This document shows, in pieces, positions 1 through 10,455 of a DNA stretch of 64,000 nt. The stretch covers positions 124,001-188,000 of the forward strand of contig NZ_JAGQBA010000001.1 of assembly GCF_024345395.1 (NCBI RefSeq), read 5' to 3'. The notes under the pieces were generated by a model. That model was given only the letters and a program-made list of their open reading frames with translations. It was not told the DNA's origin and searched no databases. The stretch's first letter is position 1, and the number at the start of each line of letters is the position of its first letter. The translations under genes were made by a program, and so were the position numbers. This stretch comes from Cyanobium sp. Tous-M-B4 (lineage in GTDB: Bacteria; Cyanobacteriota; Cyanobacteriia; PCC-6307; Cyanobiaceae).

Positions 1-127
1 GGGCGATGCGGTGGGTGAGGGCGCGGGTTTTGCCGCTGCCCGCACCGGCCACCACCAGCAGCGGACCTGTGTGGTGGTCCACCGCCTTGCGCTGGGCGTC
101 GTTGAGGCCGGCGAGAAATGCACTCAT
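1..127 (-). CDS. pcrA: UvrD/PcrA-type DNA helicase, N-terminal fragment
   Basis: Only the first 42 codons lie in the window; the gene runs off the left edge. Reading leftwards from the ATG at 127, the product begins [16 protein letters not shown] and continues to a Walker A loop, [10 protein letters not shown], at about residues 26-35. This is the Q-motif plus motif I start of superfamily 1A helicases of the UvrD/PcrA/Rep group, ATP-driven 3'-5' helicases of DNA repair and replication restart. UvrD, PcrA and Rep cannot be told apart from this much sequence. A glycosyltransferase gene follows on the same strand after the gap at 128-137 only in map position; it ends just upstream of this start, so the two may be co-transcribed. 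Confidence 0.85.
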   Translation of the reverse strand, partial: MSAFLAGLNDAQRKAVDHHTGPLLVVAGAGSGKTRALTHRIA

Positions 128-137
128 TCCTGAGACC

Positions 138-1187
138 CTAGGCAAGGCGACGGGCCAACCTCTGCCGCCAGCGCTCCAAGCGCAGCTGGAGCAGGGAAGG
201 GGGCCTCAGTGGCGGCTCACCGGCCTGCAGCCGATCGATGTGGATGTTGATCGCCTCTAGAGCCTGGCGCCAGCGCTGGCGCAGCCGCGGTTCACTGAGC
301 TCACCAAGCAACTCTTCCAAGCGGCGCGGAGCAGGCAGCCAGGAGGCTGGATCGGCCACCGCCGCAGCGATCCGCTCCCCGTCGGCGGCCAGGCTGCCCA
401 TGCCGATCTGGTGGGCCAGGCCCCCGGGGTCGAGGTTGTCAGCCAGGGCGTGGTTAAGGCTGCTGAACAGCACGCAGCCACAGGCCAGGGCCTCGATCGG
501 CGGCAGACCAAAGCCCTCGCTCACCCCACTGCAGCGCCAGTGGTCGGCGGAGTCGTAAACCACCACCTTGGCGCTGTTGAACAGCCCCACCAGATCCTCC
601 ACCCAGCCGTCCTGCAGCAGCACCGTGAGCCCCCGGGCCCGCAGGGCTGGCACCAGCTGCTCCAGCACGTAGGTGCTGGTCTTGCGCCGCTGGATCAGCA
701 CATCGATCGAGCGGCCGCCCGGCGCCGGCTCAGCGCCGAAGTTGTGGGGGCGATCACCGCGGGCGATCCAACTGGCCTCCAGGGCGTTGGGCACCAGGAA
801 CAGCGGATTGCGGCTGGCCCATTGGCCCCAGTAGCCCAGGGTGTTGCGACTCACCGCCAGCACCGGCACCCCGGGGGGCAAGCGGAAGCCGTAGCCGCTG
901 CTATGGGCGTGATATGCCACCGGCCGGCCCCGCAAGGCCCGCAACTGGCACGGCACATCAAAACCCCAGCTCACGATCCACAGGGCGGCAGTAGCGGCCG
1001 GGCTGCCTAGGGGTTCAGCCCGGAGCAGATCGTCCAGGTAGGGCAATCCGGGCTCCCGCTGCCGATAGGTAACCAGTTCCGTTGGCACCAGTTCGGCCAG
1101 CAGCCGGGCCGTCTGCTGCTCCACCAGCAGGCCGCCGCAGCGGTAGCGACCGCTGGTGCCTGGCACCAAAAAGCGAAGGGGGCGCAA
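138..1187 (-). CDS. Glycosyltransferase, GT4-like (family 1 fold)
   Basis: Predicted 349 residues. The C-terminal half carries the donor-binding signature [15 protein letters not shown] (about residues 224-238), the E-x7-E motif region of GT-B glycosyltransferases that use nucleotide sugars. The N-terminal half opens with [15 protein letters not shown], like the first Rossmann strand of these enzymes. Acceptor and sugar are not predictable; cell-surface polysaccharide or glycolipid synthesis is the usual role. The start at 1187 is a TTG without an obvious Shine-Dalgarno; a TTG and a GTG at codons 7-8 are alternatives. The gene stops 10 bp before the helicase start, on the same strand, so co-transcription is possible but functionally uninformative. 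Confidence 0.75.
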   Translation of the reverse strand: MRPLRFLVPGTSGRYRCGGLLVEQQTARLLAELVPTELVTYRQREPGLPYLDDLLRAEPLGSPAATAALWIVSWGFDVPCQLRALRGRPVAYHAHSSGYGFRLPPGVPVLAVSRNTLGYWGQWASRNPLFLVPNALEASWIARGDRPHNFGAEPAPGGRSIDVLIQRRKTSTYVLEQLVPALRARGLTVLLQDGWVEDLVGLFNSAKVVVYDSADHWRCSGVSEGFGLPPIEALACGCVLFSSLNHALADNLDPGGLAHQIGMGSLAADGERIAAAVADPASWLPAPRRLEELLGELSEPRLRQRWRQALEAINIHIDRLQAGEPPLRPPSLLQLRLERWRQRLARRLA

Positions 1188-1220
1188 GACGCTCAGAGGC
1201 TGCGGCCCGCCAACTCTGGC

Positions 1221-1934
1221 TCAGGCCGCCGCCACTTCCGTGCTGCCCGAACGCTGACGGCGTGTAAGGAAGCCAAACAGCACCTTGCCAATGGCGGCGA
1301 TCAGATTGCCTTCCAGTTCCTGGAACATGGTCATGTTGAGGTGGAAGGCGTGGTTGGCCTCCTCCACAATGCGATCGGCCATGGCCTGGTCGATTGGCAG
1401 GGCGTCGAGGGTGGTGCGGTAGTTGGCCTTGAAGGCCTTCTCATCGGGGATAGACGCGAATTCGTAGAAACGCAGGCCATCGTGCTCGCCCAGGCTCATG
1501 GCCTTCTGGGCGATGTTCTTGAGGATCTGGCCGCCGGAAAGATCACCTATGTAGCGGGTGTAGTGGTGACCCACCAGCAGCTCCGGGCACTCCCGCGCCA
1601 CCTGGTGCAGACGCTCAACGTATTGCTGGGCGCCAGGGGTGGGTTGGACCGCATTGCGCCAGTCGCCACCGAAGTAAAAGGCAAGGTCCTGCTCGAGACT
1701 TTCGCGCCGGTTGAGCTCAGGAAAGGCCACCGGACCCACCACCGGATGCTCCCTAAGCCGGCCAAACTCCTCCTCCATGGCGGAGTACACGAAATAAAGG
1801 TCGGCCACCAGGGTGCGGTAGCTGGCCTTATCCACCACCCCCTTGAGGAAGCAGCTCACGAAGCCGGTGTTCTCCGCCATCGTGTGCGCCTTTTTGGTGC
1901 CTTCACGCAATTGGGAAGCAAGGGCGACGGCCAT
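1221..1934 (-). CDS. ho1: Heme oxygenase (biliverdin-producing)
   Basis: Predicted 237 residues, the usual length for cyanobacterial HO1. It opens heme with ferredoxin electrons to biliverdin IX-alpha, CO and iron, the first step to phycobilin chromophores. Seen directly: the proximal heme ligand region TKKAHTMAEN with His17, and the distal-helix glycine motif GDLSGGQ that lets heme and oxygen bind. The rest matches the family throughout. The ATG at 1934 gives MAVALASQLREGTKKAH, the expected N-terminus. It stands alone between the glycosyltransferase and an unknown gene, all on the minus strand; no bilin reductase is adjacent. Confidence 0.95.
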   Translation of the reverse strand: MAVALASQLREGTKKAHTMAENTGFVSCFLKGVVDKASYRTLVADLYFVYSAMEEEFGRLREHPVVGPVAFPELNRRESLEQDLAFYFGGDWRNAVQPTPGAQQYVERLHQVARECPELLVGHHYTRYIGDLSGGQILKNIAQKAMSLGEHDGLRFYEFASIPDEKAFKANYRTTLDALPIDQAMADRIVEEANHAFHLNMTMFQELEGNLIAAIGKVLFGFLTRRQRSGSTEVAAA

Positions 1935-2011
1935 CTGACAGGGGCTTGATACGGGCGAGGCGCCAAGTTAGGCGGGAGTTTTACCGGGGCGCCTGGCAAG
2001 GTTGCGAAGGG

Positions 2012-2470
2012 TTACGCCGCCAGGTTCTGATCGGCCTGCTCGGCGCCACCGAAGAGATCAAACAGCTCCCGGGAAAACTGCTGCAACTTCTGCGCCACCT
2101 CGGCCTGTGGCAGATGACTACCCGACGGCTGCCAGTCGCCCACGGTGGCCAGCCGCCAGCGCTCGCTCTCGTAGGTGAGGCCCCGGATCGTCACCCCCAG
2201 CAGGCGAGGGCGTTCAGGCCTGCTCCGCCCCGGGGCCCCGTCCAGGCGCAGCTGCACCAGAAAGGAGCGGCACTGGCTGCGCGGACTCCAACCCGGTAGA
2301 TGAAAGGAGAGATCCAGGCTCTCCTGCTCGGCAAAGGCACGGGTCAGAGCGTCGTCGCGCCAGGGGGTGAGGTTGGCTCGGGCATCGGGGAAGTGGACGC
2401 GAAACAGGCTCGCCGCCGCAGCGATTGCCTGGGCAAGTTCCAGGGATCGGGCCTGATCGGCGGCATTCAT
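2012..2470 (-). CDS. Conserved hypothetical protein, 152 residues
   Basis: No family recognised. The frame is open to 2560, but the ATG at 2470 is preferred: it follows an AGGGGA stretch and avoids running into the icd start at 2554. The protein begins MNAADQARSLELAQAI with a predicted helix, then has a mixed alpha/beta middle (LDLSFHLPGWSP, SFLVQLRLDG, LGVTIRGLTYESERW) and an acidic C-terminal helix ending AEQADQNLAA. No signal peptide, membrane segment or metal motif is visible. It is divergent from icd with an 83-bp gap that must hold both promoters. A cyanobacterial conserved protein is likely because the frame is well kept, but this was not searched. Confidence 0.55.
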   Translation of the reverse strand: MNAADQARSLELAQAIAAAASLFRVHFPDARANLTPWRDDALTRAFAEQESLDLSFHLPGWSPRSQCRSFLVQLRLDGAPGRSRPERPRLLGVTIRGLTYESERWRLATVGDWQPSGSHLPQAEVAQKLQQFSRELFDLFGGAEQADQNLAA

Positions 2471-2553
2471 GCCGTTTCCCCTGAGCAGAACCGCAACATG
2501 CCTGAAACCTAGGCTCGCCGCACCGCTCAGGCCGAACAGGTCCGTAACAGCCC

Positions 2554-3995
<1,442 letters not shown>

Positions 3996-3999
<4 letters not shown>

Positions 4000-5294
4000 A
4001 CACCGACCCCTGCGTGCACTGCGGCTTCTGCCTGCCCACCTGCGCCAGCTACCGGGTGCTGGGAACGGAGATGGATTCACCCCGGGGCCGCATCTACACC
4101 CTCAAGGCGATCGCCAACGGTGAACTGAGCCTCGACGCCACCGTGGCGAAACACTTCGACAGTTGCCTGGGCTGTCTCGCTTGCGTGACCGCCTGTCCTT
4201 CAGGGGTGCGCTACGACCAAATGATCGAGGCGACGCGCCCCCAGCTCAACGCCCCGGAACTGCGCAGCTCCGCCCAGCAAGCATTTCGCAAGCTGCTGTT
4301 TGCCCTGCTTCCCTACCCTGCGCGGCTTCGGGCCCTGCTCACGCCGCTGCGCCTTTACGCCGGCACCCCCCTGCAGGCCCTGGCCCGCCGCAGTGGGCTC
4401 ACCCGCCTGTTCGGCCCCCAACTGGAGGCCCTCGATCAGCTGCTACCTCCCTTAGTGCCGGCTGGCTTCCGCGACGACTTCCCCCTAGTAGTGCCCGCCC
4501 AGGGTCCTCGCCGCGCCCGGGTAGGGCTGGTGCTGGGTTGTGTGCAGCGTTTATTTGATCCAGCCGTGAATCAGGCCGCCGTGCAGGTGCTGAGCGCCAA
4601 CGGCATCGAGGTAGTGATCCCGCCAGCCCAGGGTTGCTGCGGCGCCGTGACCCACCACCAGGGGGAACTCAGCCAGACCAACGAGCTGGCAATCGGCTTA
4701 ATCCAAAGCTTTGAGGCCGTAGTGGGCCCAGGCAAGCCCGCCGGAGCCGAGCCTCTCGACGCCGTATTGGTGGCAGCCTCCGGTTGCGGCCACACCATGA
4801 AGGCCTACGGGCGGCTCACCGGCAGCAGCTTCTCTGCCCCGGTCGCGGACATACAGGAATTCTTAGCCGAGCTCGGTCTAAGCCAGCCATTCCTCGCCGC
4901 CCTCAAGCCCCTGAGCCACGCTGACGGCGAGCCAGCCAGCGCCAAACGCCCGCTCCAACTGGCTTATCACGACGCCTGCCACATGCTGCATGGCCAGGGC
5001 ATCAGCAGCCAGCCCCGGGCCCTGCTCAATGCCATCCCCCACATCCAGCTGCGCGAAGCGACGGAAGCGGGAGTGTGCTGCGGCAGCGCCGGCATCTACA
5101 ACTTGGTGCAGCCTGAGGAGGCCGCCGCCCTTGGCCAGCTCAAGGCCAAAGACCTAGCTGGCACCGGTGCCGAGCTCGCTGTTAGCGCCAACATCGGCTG
5201 CAGCCTGCAGATCCGGCGCCACCTGCAGGAGCTGCCCCAGCCAATCCCGGTGCTGCATCCGATGCAGTTGCTGGAGCAGAGCTACAGGGGTTGA
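3996..5294 (+). CDS. glcF: Glycolate dehydrogenase iron-sulfur subunit GlcF
   Basis: Predicted 432 residues. Two 4Fe-4S motifs sit at the N-terminus: C6-x2-C9-x2-C12-x3-C16 and C57-x2-C60-x2-C63-x3-C67. Two CCG domains follow ([12 protein letters not shown] and [13 protein letters not shown]), which mark GlcF and the related GlpC/LutA proteins. In cyanobacteria it passes electrons from glycolate oxidation in photorespiration to the membrane. The start ATG overlaps the icd stop (ATGA), and its own stop overlaps the TTG of the next permease. A GlcE-like flavoprotein lies 2.7 kb downstream; no GlcD gene is in the window. GlcF is favoured over LutA because of that neighbour. Confidence 0.9.
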
Positions 5295-6679
5295 GCCAAC
5301 CCATCCCCGACCAGCCGCCAATCAACAAGGCCCCTAAAGGCCGCCTGCTGAACATTCTGGGAGTTGGTTTTGGCTTGGCCGGTGCCGTGGGCGGCACGAT
5401 CGGGGCCGGCATCCTGCGCACTCCGGGCCTGGTGGCAGCCCAATTGCCCTCGGCGGAGCTGGTGCTGGCCGCCTGGCTGGCCGGCGGGCTCTATGCCCTG
5501 CTGGGGGCGGTGTGCGTTGCCGAATTGGCGGCAGCCTTGCCAAAGGCCGGCGGTTGGTACGTCTACGCCGAGCGAGCCTTCGGCAAGCGAGTGGGCTTTC
5601 TGGTGGGCTGGACCGACTGGCTGGCCCACTGCATCGGCCTGGCCTGGGTAGCCACCACAGTGGGGGAATACGGCCAGGCCCTGCTGCCCGCCGCGATCCC
5701 CCAGGAGCCCTACACGGTCCGAATCCTGGCGCTGCTGGCCATCGGCCTGTTCAGCCTGATTCAGCTACGGGGCATGCGGGCCGGCAGCGCCAGCCAGGAA
5801 TTACTCAGCCTCGCCAAGGCGGTGGCCTTTCTGGCCCTAGTGGCGGCGTGCTTCCTGCTGCCCATCCAGGCGGCGCCCCCTATCGCGCTATCACCGCCTG
5901 CGCCCATGGCGATCGCGGGCTGGCGGAGCCTGAGCCTGGCAGTGGTACTGGCCCTACAGGCAGTGATCACCACCTACGACGGCTGGGCCAGCCCCGTTTA
6001 TTTCGCTGAAGAATTCAGCGAGCCGGGGCGAGATCTACCCCGCTCCCTGATCGGCGGGGTACTGGCGGTGCTGGTGCTTTATCTGCTGATCAACCTGGCC
6101 CTGCTGCATGTGCTGCCCATCGCCCAGCTGGCCAGCGCACGCCTGCCGGCCGCGGACGCGGCACGGGCCCTGGCTGGACCGCTGGGTGGCCTGCTGATCA
6201 CCGCGTTAGCGCTTGTGTCCCTGCTAGGCCTGATCAACACCGTGGTGATGGCCGCCCCACGGATTTTGTTTGGCCTCAGCCGCGACGGCCTGCTGCCGAG
6301 CTTTGTTGCCCAAGTGAACGGGGGCGGCACCCCGAGCGCGGCCCTGCTGCTCACCAGTACGGCCGCCGCGGCCCTAGTGCTGGCCGGCTCCTTCGAGCGG
6401 CTGCTGACCATGGGCGCCGTGTTCTACGTGAGCCTGCCGCTGGCGGGCATTGCCTCCCTGGTGACCCTGCGCCAGCGGGAGCCGGAGCTGCCCCGCCCCT
6501 TTCTCACCTGGGGCTACCCCGTGTCCCCCCTACTGATCACGGCGGTGTCCCTGGCCTTCCTGATCGGCAGTACGGCCAACGACTGGCTAAGCAGCCTTGC
6601 CGCCCTAGCCCTGGTGGCCATGGGCTACGGCGTCTGCCTGTTGGCGGAGCGACGACCCCTAGCCGAGGAGACGAATTAA
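5291..6679 (+). CDS. APC-family amino acid permease
   Basis: Predicted 462 residues with about 12 hydrophobic segments, typical of the amino acid-polyamine-organocation superfamily. The first helix contains GAVGGTIGAGILRTPG, the unwound TM1 substrate-binding motif of the family (G-x-G-I-x-x-x-P-G). TM6 region GWASPVYFAEEF is also typical. The start is a TTG whose last two bases form the start of the glcF TGA stop (TTGA, 5291-5294), so it is the third gene of an icd-glcF-permease chain with overlapping ends. Substrate is unknown; an amino acid is likely from the family. It converges with the DUF1537 kinase, overlapping by 4 bp at the stops. Confidence 0.85.
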   Translation: MSQPIPDQPPINKAPKGRLLNILGVGFGLAGAVGGTIGAGILRTPGLVAAQLPSAELVLAAWLAGGLYALLGAVCVAELAAALPKAGGWYVYAERAFGKRVGFLVGWTDWLAHCIGLAWVATTVGEYGQALLPAAIPQEPYTVRILALLAIGLFSLIQLRGMRAGSASQELLSLAKAVAFLALVAACFLLPIQAAPPIALSPPAPMAIAGWRSLSLAVVLALQAVITTYDGWASPVYFAEEFSEPGRDLPRSLIGGVLAVLVLYLLINLALLHVLPIAQLASARLPAADAARALAGPLGGLLITALALVSLLGLINTVVMAAPRILFGLSRDGLLPSFVAQVNGGGTPSAALLLTSTAAAALVLAGSFERLLTMGAVFYVSLPLAGIASLVTLRQREPELPRPFLTWGYPVSPLLITAVSLAFLIGSTANDWLSSLAALALVAMGYGVCLLAERRPLAEETN

Positions 6680-8013
6680 TCCGCGCTTTCCAAGCCCTCC
6701 ATCCAGCGCCAGGCCAGCTGCAGCGTGTCCCCATCACCGAGGTTGCCAGGGAAGGTGAGCACCGGCAGAGGCTCTGGCAGATCAGCCAGCACTAAGGAAA
6801 GCCCCGGCAGCAGCTGGCCTTGCAACTCGACAGCCGCCAGAGCCAGACCATCGGCCAGCAGGGTGTGGGTGGTGATGCCCCCCTTGCTGATCAGATAACC
6901 CAGCTGGGGGGCCAGGGCAGCAGCCAACCGGGCCATCAGCGCCGCCAGAGCGTCGCCTAAGCGGCGGCGCTGCGCCACTGATGAGCACTGGAGCTCACCC
7001 CGGCTGGTGTACAGCACCGGCGTTTGCTCCTGAGCCAGCACCCGCCGCAACTGAACCAACCAGTCGGCCTCCAGGGAAGCCAGCAGGGGCTCCGGCAGGG
7101 GGCCTTCCAGCAGCCGCGCCAGCTTGGCGACGGGCAGCTCCAGCCCCACGCAGCGGGGCTCCGTCAGCAGCTGGGTAAGCTGGGCATCAGCCAAAGGCAC
7201 GTGGGAGCCCACCAGCACCAGCCCTGGCTTGGGGCGGCGCAACCGGGCCAGGGCAGCTCCAGCCAGGGGCTGGGGCGGCAAAGCCGCTAAGGCCTGGATC
7301 CAACTGGCCGCCGACTGGGAAAGCACCGCCCGCGGCCAGGCCTGGCGCACCACCTGGGCCAGGGCGGCCAATTGCTCAGGTCGCTCCCCGTCAACGGCCA
7401 CCACAGGCCCGCCATCTAGGGCCGCAAATCGCTCCGCCAGGGCCTGGCCGCCATCGCTTAGGGCGTAATCCAACTCGGCGCCCGTCAGACGCTGGACCTG
7501 GTGAGCGGCGATACGGCCCCCACTTTTTTCCTCCACCCAAACCGGTAGATCGCTGCTGGCGTAGCCAAACAGGCGGTCGCGGGCGAAGGCGGTTTCGTGC
7601 ACGGGCTGGCCGTGCAGGCGATGCACCCCCTCCACGGTGGTGCGTCCCCCCTCAAAAAAAGCCGGGATCAACAAGGTGGCCGCAAAGGGGCCGAGCTCGG
7701 CCGTTATCACCTCCACCTCCAAAGGAAAGTGGCCCCGCAAGGTGGAGTCGCCGCGACTCACCAGCCACCAACGCTCAATGCCTGCCAGGGGCAGGGCCGC
7801 AGCCAGGGCCCGGCAGATCTGGCGCACCCGCTCCGCGGCCGCTTCCGGCGCTAGGGCCCGGGTGTTAGCCAGCAGAAACAGCAGTGGCGAAGGGTGCCGC
7901 AGCCCCTCCGCCAAGGTGGCGGCATCCCAGCGCAGCAGCAGCGGGCAGCTGTGCACCGTCTGGGAGCCGGTGGGGTCATCGTCGATGACGATGATTTTGG
8001 AGGAGGCGGCCAT
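6676..8013 (-). CDS. Four-carbon acid sugar kinase family protein (DUF1537, OtnK-like)
   Basis: Predicted 445 residues. The N-terminal domain starts IIVIDDDPTGSQTVH, the substrate-binding DDxTG signature of the DUF1537 N-domain, and has LVSRGDSTLRGH, the second signature. The C-terminal ATP-binding domain shows LISKGGITTH near the end. Characterised members phosphorylate D-threonate, D-erythronate or 3-oxo-tetronates and usually sit beside a PdxA2 dehydrogenase or class II aldolase; none is present here. Instead it lies between glcF-permease and a GlcE-like gene, on the opposite strand, and its ATG is only 17 bp from the GlcE-like ATG. The substrate is therefore open; a photorespiration-linked acid is an inference only. 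Confidence 0.85.
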   Translation of the reverse strand: MAASSKIIVIDDDPTGSQTVHSCPLLLRWDAATLAEGLRHPSPLLFLLANTRALAPEAAAERVRQICRALAAALPLAGIERWWLVSRGDSTLRGHFPLEVEVITAELGPFAATLLIPAFFEGGRTTVEGVHRLHGQPVHETAFARDRLFGYASSDLPVWVEEKSGGRIAAHQVQRLTGAELDYALSDGGQALAERFAALDGGPVVAVDGERPEQLAALAQVVRQAWPRAVLSQSAASWIQALAALPPQPLAGAALARLRRPKPGLVLVGSHVPLADAQLTQLLTEPRCVGLELPVAKLARLLEGPLPEPLLASLEADWLVQLRRVLAQEQTPVLYTSRGELQCSSVAQRRRLGDALAALMARLAAALAPQLGYLISKGGITTHTLLADGLALAAVELQGQLLPGLSLVLADLPEPLPVLTFPGNLGDGDTLQLAWRWMEGLESAD

Positions 8014-8030
8014 GGCACCATCGTGCCGTG

Positions 8031-9221
8031 ATGACTCCGGAGCCCAGGGAGCTGCAGGAGCTGGTGCGCGAGCTGCACCAGCAGGCTGCGCCCTGGCAAC
8101 CCGCGGGCCTGGGCAGCCGACTCAACTGGGGGCCACCAGTTGTGGGCGCCAGCGCCACCGTGAGCTGTAGGCGGCTGAGCGGCATCGTTGAACACAGCCC
8201 TGGCGATTTCACTGTGACGGCCCTAGCCGGCACGCCCCTGGTCGAATTGCAAGCCGAACTGGCCCGCCACAGGCAATGGCTAGCCGTTGACTGGCCCTGG
8301 GGCAGTGGCATGAGCGGCCAAGCCAGCGGCAGCCTGGGCGGCTTGGTGGCCAGGGGCCTGGCCGGAGGTCTGCGCCAGCGCTACCTGGGCGTGCGCGACC
8401 AGATCATTGGCCTGGAATTGATCCGCAGCGACGGCACCCGCGCCCGGGCCGGGGGCAAGGTGGTGAAAAACGTGGCCGGCTACGACCTGATGCGCTTGAT
8501 GGCGGGCAGCTGGGGGTCCTTAGGCCTGATCAGCAGCCTCACGCTGCGCACCATGCCGGAGCCGCCCCAGCGGCGCGGCCTGAAGCTGGAGGGGCCGCTC
8601 GAAGCCCTCGGCCAACTGGCCGCCTGGCTGCTGGGCTCAAGCCTCAGCCCGGAGCGGATCGACTGGTGGCGCCCCCCTGCCCCCCAAGAAGACGGCACCG
8701 GACTGCTGATCAGCCTGGCCAGCATCAACGCCCTCACTCTCAATGAGCAAATCGGCTGCATCGCCGCCAAGGCTGCTCCCTTGGCAATCACGGCCAAAAC
8801 TCTTGAACCTGCCCAACTCGCAAGCCTGGTAGGCCAAAGCCAAGGGTCTGAAACTGGGTCCAGCGACTGGTTGCTGCGGCTGGCGGTGCGCCCCAACCAG
8901 GCGACTGCCCTGCTCAAAGATCCAGCCCTGGCCGGCTTGCCGGTGGTCCTGGGGGCTGGCAGTGGCCTAGGTATCGCCTGGGCAACTGCCTCAGCCCTAC
9001 CTACCTACAAGGTGGAGGCGCTCAGGCGCTATTGCCAGCAGGGTGGCGGCTACCTGACGGTGCTACGCCAGCCGGCCAGCAGCAAACTGCCAGCCTGGCT
9101 GGATGCCCCATCGCGGCCCCTGATCGAAGCGATCAAACGGCAGTTTGACCCGAAGCAGCAACTGTCGCGCGGTCGCCTGCCGGGAGTGAATCTGCCTGGA
9201 GTGGAGCCGCCCCGGAGCTAA
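8031..9221 (+). CDS. glcE: GlcE-like FAD-binding oxidoreductase subunit
   Basis: Predicted 396 residues from the ATG (a GTG one codon earlier is possible). The fold is the PCMH-type FAD domain: pyrophosphate-binding region GSGMSGQASGSLGGLVARG, then VVKNVAGYDLMRLMAGSWGSLG, which is characteristic of GlcE in glycolate dehydrogenase. The C-terminus FDPKQQLSRGRLPG matches the family end. GlcE is the second flavin subunit beside GlcD; glcF lies upstream on the same strand, separated by a permease and an antisense kinase. Its 3' end overlaps the convergent hydrolase gene by 89 bp (9133-9221). Confidence 0.85.
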   Translation: MTPEPRELQELVRELHQQAAPWQPAGLGSRLNWGPPVVGASATVSCRRLSGIVEHSPGDFTVTALAGTPLVELQAELARHRQWLAVDWPWGSGMSGQASGSLGGLVARGLAGGLRQRYLGVRDQIIGLELIRSDGTRARAGGKVVKNVAGYDLMRLMAGSWGSLGLISSLTLRTMPEPPQRRGLKLEGPLEALGQLAAWLLGSSLSPERIDWWRPPAPQEDGTGLLISLASINALTLNEQIGCIAAKAAPLAITAKTLEPAQLASLVGQSQGSETGSSDWLLRLAVRPNQATALLKDPALAGLPVVLGAGSGLGIAWATASALPTYKVEALRRYCQQGGGYLTVLRQPASSKLPAWLDAPSRPLIEAIKRQFDPKQQLSRGRLPGVNLPGVEPPRS

Positions 9222-10092
9222 GGCCGGCGATCCAGTCGAGCAGGGCAGCATTCACCTGATCTGGCACCTCGTCGTGGGGACAGTGACCCGCCTCGAGCAC
9301 CACTTCGCTGGTGCCTGCAGGAGCATGGCGCTGGAAAGCAGCCCGCCGGCCCACGGCGTTGATCCAGGGGTCGCGGATGCCCCAGAGCAACAGCAACGGA
9401 CATGTCAGCTGGACAAACAACTCATCGAGGGGCTGGCCGCGGGGGATATCAAACACGGTGCGGAAGACACCGAAAGCCCCCGGATCCAGCGACGGCCGCC
9501 GGATCGCCTCCACCAAGGCTTCATCGACGTTGGTCTTGTCGACATACACCTGGTTGAGGGTGCGGCGAATCGTGGCCGGCCGGCGCAAATTTTCAAACAA
9601 CAACCGCTGCAGCACCGGACTTTTGAGCAGGGCTCCCGCAATGGTCTGGCGGGTGATCGCTCCCCAGCCCTTAGGCGGCGCCTGCTCATCGCTGAACGGC
9701 CCTGCCGCATTCAGCAGCACCACCCCGGCCGCCTGGTCCCCCAAGGCAGCGCCAGCCGCCAAGGCTGAAAAACCGCCAAGGGAATTGCCCGCCAGCACCG
9801 TCGGCCGGCCGATGCGCTCGTGCACATAGGCGGCCAGCTGGTCGCGCCAGAGGGGGCCGCCGTAGGCAAGCTCAGCCGGCTTGGCGCTGCGACCGAAACC
9901 CAGCAGGTCGATGGCGTGCACCTCATGGCGCTGGGCCAGCACGGGAATGTTGTGGCGCCAGTGATCGGTGGAGGCGCCGAAGCCATGCACCAGCAGGATC
10001 GCGGGGCCCTCGGGCTCAGCCGGCGCCGCTGCGATGGCGTGCACTGGATGGCCGGCGTAGCTCCAGGGCTGGGGTACAGACAAGGAAGCCAC
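9133..10092 (-). CDS. Alpha/beta-fold hydrolase
   Basis: Predicted 319 residues. Seen: the oxyanion HGFGAS loop after strand 3, the nucleophile elbow GNSLGG (Ser near residue 103), and a late GHCPHDEVP with the catalytic His. The aspartate is probably in WGIRDPW. A lid region with FENLRRPATIRRTLNQVY lies between. Such proteins occur widely in cyanobacteria and include lipases, MenH-like lyases and chlorophyll-dephytylating enzymes; the substrate is not predictable. The catalytic domain ends at LLDWIAGL; the 28 residues after it are read entirely antisense to the 3' end of the GlcE-like gene. Start ATG at 10092. Confidence 0.85.
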   Translation of the reverse strand: MASLSVPQPWSYAGHPVHAIAAAPAEPEGPAILLVHGFGASTDHWRHNIPVLAQRHEVHAIDLLGFGRSAKPAELAYGGPLWRDQLAAYVHERIGRPTVLAGNSLGGFSALAAGAALGDQAAGVVLLNAAGPFSDEQAPPKGWGAITRQTIAGALLKSPVLQRLLFENLRRPATIRRTLNQVYVDKTNVDEALVEAIRRPSLDPGAFGVFRTVFDIPRGQPLDELFVQLTCPLLLLWGIRDPWINAVGRRAAFQRHAPAGTSEVVLEAGHCPHDEVPDQVNAALLDWIAGLSSGAAPLQADSLPAGDRATVAASGQTAV

Positions 10093-10107
10093 CTTGATGT
10101 GTCCAGG

Positions 10108-10455
10108 GTGGTCGATGCTAGGGAGATCTGCGGCACGCCATTGCCCCTCACCAGCCCTGACTGGAGCCCCTTCCTGCCGGGGATCGCCCTGTGGGCCCTA
10201 GCTCTGTACCTCCCCTTGAGCGGCCCCCTGGGGCGCCTGGAGGAAGCCCTGGCCGCGGGCTCCCTGCCGAGCCCTGTCCAGCAGGTGATGTTGGTGATTA
10301 GCAGCTTGCTGCTGGCCCTGGCCATCGGGGTGCTGGCCGACCTGGGCCTGAGCTGGGCCCTGGGCCCCGACTGGGCCAGCAGCCTCGGCCTGATCGCCGC
10401 CGGCTGGGGCCTGTTCACAGCACTCGCCAGTCGAGCCAGGGAAGACGGGGAATGA
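10108..10455 (+). CDS. Small membrane protein, unknown
   Basis: About 115 residues. Three hydrophobic stretches are visible: FLPGIALWALALYLPL, VMLVISSLLLALAIGVLADLG and SSLGLIAAGWGLFTAL; the protein ends ASRAREDGE. The frame is open far upstream into the antisense of the hydrolase gene, so the start is uncertain: GTG at 10108 or TTG at 10141. It is divergent from the hydrolase gene and overlaps the 3' end of the methyltransferase gene by 41 bp. The family is not recognised. The hydrophobic profile and position in an otherwise empty gap favour a real gene. Confidence 0.55.
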   Translation: MVDAREICGTPLPLTSPDWSPFLPGIALWALALYLPLSGPLGRLEEALAAGSLPSPVQQVMLVISSLLLALAIGVLADLGLSWALGPDWASSLGLIAAGWGLFTALASRAREDGE

